Below, piece after piece: positions 32,288 to 35,684 of a stretch of 35,684 bases of DNA. The DNA comes from Marichromatium bheemlicum. GTDB lineage: Bacteria > Pseudomonadota > Gammaproteobacteria > Chromatiales > Chromatiaceae. Every line of letters begins with the position of its first letter. Position 1 is the first letter of the stretch. The translations under genes and the position numbers were made by a program. The notes beneath the pieces were generated by a model. It was not told the DNA's origin. It did not search any database and saw only the letters and a program-made list of their open reading frames with translations. The stretch spans positions 1 through 35,684 of the forward strand of contig NZ_JAAXKX010000028.1 of the NCBI RefSeq assembly GCF_012276755.1, read 5' to 3'.

Positions 32288-32905
32288 ATGGCGATCCTAC
32301 CCTGGCAGCCGTTGCTCGCGGGCCTGATGCTGGGGCTGGCGATCGCCGCCCCGCCGGGGCCGGTGGGGTTGCTGTGCATGAGCCGTACCCTGGCGCATGG
32401 CGCGCGCCACGGCTTGGCAACGGGGCTGGGCGCGGCCCTGGCCGATGCCGGCTACGGCGTGTTGGTGGCCCTCGGTGCCACCGCCCTTGCCGATCTGCTC
32501 ACCGCCCATGCCGCCGAGCTGCGCCTGATCGGTGGCTTCTTGCTGATGTTGCTGGGCGCGAGTCAACTGGCCTCGGCCGCCGCGGTGTGCGCAGGGGCAC
32601 GAGCGGCCCCGCGACACGGCTCGGCATTGCTCTCGGCCCTGGCCCTGACCCTCACCAACCCGATGACCATCCTCGCCTTCGTCGTCGCCCTGGCCGCCTT
32701 CGGCCAGTCGGGTGCGGCCACGGGCGGTGGTGGGGCCTGGGCCCTGGTCGTCGGGGTGTTGCTCGGCTCGATGCTGTGGTGGTGCCTGCTGGTCGCGCTG
32801 GTGGTGTGGCTCGGGCGGCTGTTGTCCATGGCCGCCCAGCGCCGCATCCGCCAGCTCTCGGCGCTGGCGCTGATGGCGCTGGGCGGCGCGGTGCTGCTCG
32901 GTTGA
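32288..32905 (+). CDS. LysE/RhtB-family amino-acid exporter
   Basis: 205-aa membrane protein with about six hydrophobic segments and the family signature near the N-terminus (AIAAPPGPVGLLCMSRTLAHGARHGLATGLGAALAD) and NPMTILAFVV in the middle. LysE-type carriers export amino acids or related solutes; the substrate is unknown. Starts 13 nt after lptF, so probably co-transcribed, and ends 7 nt from the convergent RTX gene. Confidence 0.88.
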   Translation: MAILPWQPLLAGLMLGLAIAAPPGPVGLLCMSRTLAHGARHGLATGLGAALADAGYGVLVALGATALADLLTAHAAELRLIGGFLLMLLGASQLASAAAVCAGARAAPRHGSALLSALALTLTNPMTILAFVVALAAFGQSGAATGGGGAWALVVGVLLGSMLWWCLLVALVVWLGRLLSMAAQRRIRQLSALALMALGGAVLLG

Positions 32906-32912
32906 GCGATGC

Positions 32913-35684
32913 TCAGGCGAGCAGCAGCTCGGTGTCGGCAACGGCGCCGAGTCGTCCCTCGCCCGCGCCCCAGAGGACGAAGTGCGAGGCGGCATCGATG
33001 CCGGCGGCGGCGACGTCGGGGTTGGCCGCGAGGTAGGCGGCGGTGTCGAACCAGGGACCGGGTTCGCGATTCTCGGCCGCGCCGTAGCACCAGTAGTGCT
33101 CGACGGCTGAGGAGAAGGCGCCGGCGGCGATGGCTGCGGCGACGTCGGGGTTGTCGACGAGGTAGTCTTCGGCGTTCCAGAGCGCGTGGGGGGCGCGCCC
33201 CTCGGCCATGCCCCAGCCGAGGAAGTGGGCCTCAGCGCTGCTGAGGCGACCGGTCGCGATGGCCGCGGCGACATCGGGGTTGTTGGCGAGGTAGAAGGTC
33301 GTGTCGAAGGTGGTGTCTGCCGCGAGGACGAGGTCTTGGGAGGGATTGCGTAGCACGTGGGCGATCCCCGAGGCGATCTGTCCCGTGGCAACGGCGGCGG
33401 CGATATCGGGGTTGCCGGCGAGGTAAGCGGCCTCGTCCCAGCCGGTGTTGGGCGCGCGGCCCTCGGCCGCGCCCCAGGTGAGGAAGTGGGCCTCGGCGGT
33501 GGCGATGATGCCGGCGGCGACGGCGGCGGCGACATCGGGGTTGGCGGCGAGATAGAAGTCGGCATCGAAGGTCGTGTCGATGCCGAGCCCGGGGTGGCGG
33601 GCGGCGGAGAAGGTCTGCACCAGGGTGAGTGCGCCATCGGCGGTGCTGACCAGCAGTTCGACATCGGCGCCGAGGGTGTCGGTGCCGCTCGCGCTAACCA
33701 GGGTGGCGGTACCATCGGCCGCGCGCGTCAGCGTCAGCTCGGTCATGCTGCCGGCGACCTGGGTGGTGTCGGCGCCGGAGCCACCGACGAGTCGGTCGTC
33801 ACCGCGCCCGCCGATGAGGATGTCGGCGCCGGGACCGCCGTCGAGCCGGTCGTTGCCGCCATCGCCGAAGAGGCGGTCGTGCCCACCGGCCGAGCCGAGG
33901 GTGTCGTCGCCGCCGCCGCCGCGGATGATGTCGTCGTCGGGGCCGAAGAAGAGCACCTGGGCGCTGCCGTCGCCCTGGACGATGTCGACGTCCGGTCCAG
34001 TGTCGCCGTCGTCGCCGCGGAAGCTGCCGGGCCCGCGCACCACCAGGGTGCCGGCGCCGGCGACGACGATCTCGACCGGTCCCCGGGGGTTGCCCGCGGC
34101 ATCGTAGAGCGCGTTGGTGTCGACCACCACCAGGGTCGGGCGCCCATCGGTGCTACTGCCGTCGCCGAGGTCGATGGTCAGGCGCAGCGGGGTGTCCCCC
34201 GTGTCCCCCTCGCTCGGCCACACCGGGGTGACCTGCACCACCTCGACGCCACCGCCGGCGGCGCGGGACTCCAACGCATCGATCAGCGCCGCGCGTCCGG
34301 CCGCCTCTTCGGGGTCGGTTGCGGCGTCGTCGCCGCCGGTGAGGGTCTCGAGCGCGGTGCGTTCGGTGCTCACCCGGCTGGTGGCGATCAGCCCGAGTGA
34401 TTCGGGCTTGCTCACCTTCACGCCCCCGACCGGGATGTCGACCTCCGGGCTGCTCGGATCGACGTCGGTGCGCTCGCCAGGGGCGGTCGGGTCGCTGACC
34501 ACCACCGCGACGTCCTCGCCGGTGCGACGGTCGGTGGTGGTGCCGGTGGTCACCGGGGCACCGTCGAGGGTGGTGTCAGTGAAGTCGTCGGTGGGGTTGA
34601 GTCCGGTGTCGATGCTACCGTCGTCGAGAATAGCGCTATCGTCACCGACGAAGATGTCGTCGTCTCCGTCGTTTGCTGATTCGGGCGCGCTGCCACCACC
34701 ATCGCCACCGCTACCGCCTTCTGTAATATCTGTGACGATAATAGTGAGCCGTTGGGTGGCCGTGCCGTTCTTTCCATCATCGACCTTGATCTCGATCTCG
34801 TAGCGATTGTTAGCATCGCTGTCGCGGGGTGACTCGAAGTCCGGGGCGGTGACGAAACTCAGCCTCCCTGTGTCTGGGTCGATAGTTAAAAGATCCTGGT
34901 CGGCACCACCGCTGATGCGATAGCTCAATGCTTCAGGAGGATCATCAAGGTCAGTAGCGACGATTACGGTGATTGAGGTGGTATTCTCCTCGATTGAGTG
35001 TTTGGCATCTTTGCTGCCGCCATCACTGGTGATGATCGGAGCATGATTGTTCCAGAACAGCATCAAGTTGCCATCGTAGTTACCGACCAGGGCGTCGAGA
35101 TCGCCGTCGGCGTCGATGTCGGCGAAGGTGGGTGAGGCCATATAGCCCGTCTCGTCCAGCCCGCCTGGGGCACTGGCGGCGCTGGCGAATGCCGGGGTGT
35201 TGACGCTGCCGGTGTTCTCCAACAGCCAGATCCCACTGTAGGCGGTGCCGGCGAACAGATCGAGCTTGCCATCGCCGTCGATGTCGGCGAACTCGATCCT
35301 GGGGGATTGGAACGTGGTGACGTCGAGGCCGAACGGCGATTGGGATGGATCGGCAAACTCGGGTCGGGTGGCGGTGCCGGTGTTGTGGAAGTACATGAGG
35401 TCGCCTGACCCGTTGACCCCGAGGGCATCGACGAGACCGTCGCCATCGAGATCGGCAAAGGCGGAATCATACAGTCTGCTGTCGTGATCGAGTCCGAAGG
35501 CGGCCGTTTGCGCGTTGCCGAAGGTGGCGCTGGACGCCGTGCCGGTGTTCTCGAAGAACAGGAGGTCGCCTGTGCTGTTCCCAACGACGAGATCGAGGTC
35601 GCCATCGCCGTCGAGGTCGACCAGGCTCAGGCTGGGGTGGTAGCCGACATCGCCCAGGTCGAACGGGTTGGTGACCGCTGTGGC
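32913..35684 (-). CDS. large FG-GAP/cadherin/RTX calcium-binding protein (5' end outside window)
   Basis: C-terminal 923 residues of a secreted protein; the frame is open to the window edge. From the N-terminal side: at least four FG-GAP/VCBS-type repeats with calcium loops such as DLDGDGDLDLVVGN and DIDGDGKLDLFAG, each ending in an FENTG-like strand (35046-35684); a cadherin-like domain (IEENTTSITVIVATDLDDPPEALSYRISGG, about 34710-35030); an Asp/Gly/Thr-rich linker region; an RTX nonapeptide block (GGNDRLDGGPGADIL type, 33750-33938); and five copies of a 37-50 residue repeat FYLANNPDVAAA...HFLxWGxAEGR (32916-33578). RTX proteins leave by type I secretion; no secretion genes are in the window. 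A surface or matrix role is inferred. Confidence 0.85.
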   Translation of the reverse strand, partial: ATAVTNPFDLGDVGYHPSLSLVDLDGDGDLDLVVGNSTGDLLFFENTGTASSATFGNAQTAAFGLDHDSRLYDSAFADLDGDGLVDALGVNGSGDLMYFHNTGTATRPEFADPSQSPFGLDVTTFQSPRIEFADIDGDGKLDLFAGTAYSGIWLLENTGSVNTPAFASAASAPGGLDETGYMASPTFADIDADGDLDALVGNYDGNLMLFWNNHAPIITSDGGSKDAKHSIEENTTSITVIVATDLDDPPEALSYRISGGADQDLLTIDPDTGRLSFVTAPDFESPRDSDANNRYEIEIKVDDGKNGTATQRLTIIVTDITEGGSGGDGGGSAPESANDGDDDIFVGDDSAILDDGSIDTGLNPTDDFTDTTLDGAPVTTGTTTDRRTGEDVAVVVSDPTAPGERTDVDPSSPEVDIPVGGVKVSKPESLGLIATSRVSTERTALETLTGGDDAATDPEEAAGRAALIDALESRAAGGGVEVVQVTPVWPSEGDTGDTPLRLTIDLGDGSSTDGRPTLVVVDTNALYDAAGNPRGPVEIVVAGAGTLVVRGPGSFRGDDGDTGPDVDIVQGDGSAQVLFFGPDDDIIRGGGGDDTLGSAGGHDRLFGDGGNDRLDGGPGADILIGGRGDDRLVGGSGADTTQVAGSMTELTLTRAADGTATLVSASGTDTLGADVELLVSTADGALTLVQTFSAARHPGLGIDTTFDADFYLAANPDVAAAVAAGIIATAEAHFLTWGAAEGRAPNTGWDEAAYLAGNPDIAAAVATGQIASGIAHVLRNPSQDLVLAADTTFDTTFYLANNPDVAAAIATGRLSSAEAHFLGWGMAEGRAPHALWNAEDYLVDNPDVAAAIAAGAFSSAVEHYWCYGAAENREPGPWFDTAAYLAANPDVAAAGIDAASHFVLWGAGEGRLGAVADTELLLA
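32916..33578 (-). repeat. five-fold C-terminal protein repeat (YLxxNPDVAAA...GxxEGR)
   Basis: Five in-frame repeats encoded in tandem. Each has an aromatic-Leu pair, NPDV/NPDI, an Ala run, then His with an aromatic or hydrophobic residue, and G-A/M-AEGR. The second copy is degenerate at its end (HVLRNPSQ) and the fourth reads CYGAAENRE. DNA repeats such as GCGACATCGGGGTT recur with them. Confidence 0.8.

Overview
The window comes from a phototrophic purple sulfur bacterium, most likely of the family Chromatiaceae (Gammaproteobacteria). It is GC-rich. It carries a nearly complete reverse-type dissimilatory sulfite reductase locus (dsrABEFHCMKLJOPNR), as in sulfur-globule-oxidising Chromatiaceae, and light-harvesting-2 antenna genes with an adjacent pucC-type bacteriochlorophyll-carrier gene.

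Layout. 101-2723 (minus) is a bfd / small ORF / baeS / baeR group. Divergent from it, 2861-3844 (plus) encodes two bacterioferritin subunits: one keeps only the haem-ligand Met, the other only the ferroxidase ligands. 4145-7083 holds a single-TM protein of unknown function and two tandem puc units, each beta-alpha-beta-alpha. Each unit has its own promoter with two TGT-N12-ACA (PpsR/CrtJ-type) sites 26 bp apart over the -35 and -10. 7561-8991 is pucC. 9115-10429 is a pair of exported proteins resembling the NikK/NikL accessories of nickel/cobalt uptake. 10452-13547 (minus) encodes a 2-oxoglutarate dioxygenase, two unrecognised proteins, an orphan Cas6/Cmx6-like RAMP protein and a cysteine-free DsrC paralogue. 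13920-26728 is the dsr operon. 26740-27852 (minus) encodes glutaredoxin, an HslR-type S4 protein and a Cys/His-rich unknown. 28000-32905 (plus) carries pepN, yjdM, lptF and a LysE-type exporter. 32913-35684 (minus) is the 3' part of a very large FG-GAP/cadherin/RTX protein that runs off the window.

How the genes work together. DsrEFH and DsrC relay sulfane sulfur in the cytoplasm. DsrAB (siroheme), with DsrL supplying or accepting electrons, oxidises it to sulfite. DsrMKJOP is the membrane complex linking DsrC redox chemistry to the quinone pool and periplasm. DsrN amidates siroheme and DsrR is an IscA-like factor. dsrS, which follows dsrR in Allochromatium vinosum, is not present here. The PucB/PucA peptides build LH2 rings with help from PucC.

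Most promising for novelty: the compact operon coupling an orphan Cmx6-like RNA-endonuclease-fold protein to two unknown proteins and a cysteine-free DsrC-family protein; the stacked hairpins after dsrC; a perfect inverted repeat upstream of dsrA; the duplicated puc unit with paired repressor sites; and a five-fold C-terminal repeat in the RTX protein. No CRISPR array, tRNA, rRNA, IS element or phage gene was seen.
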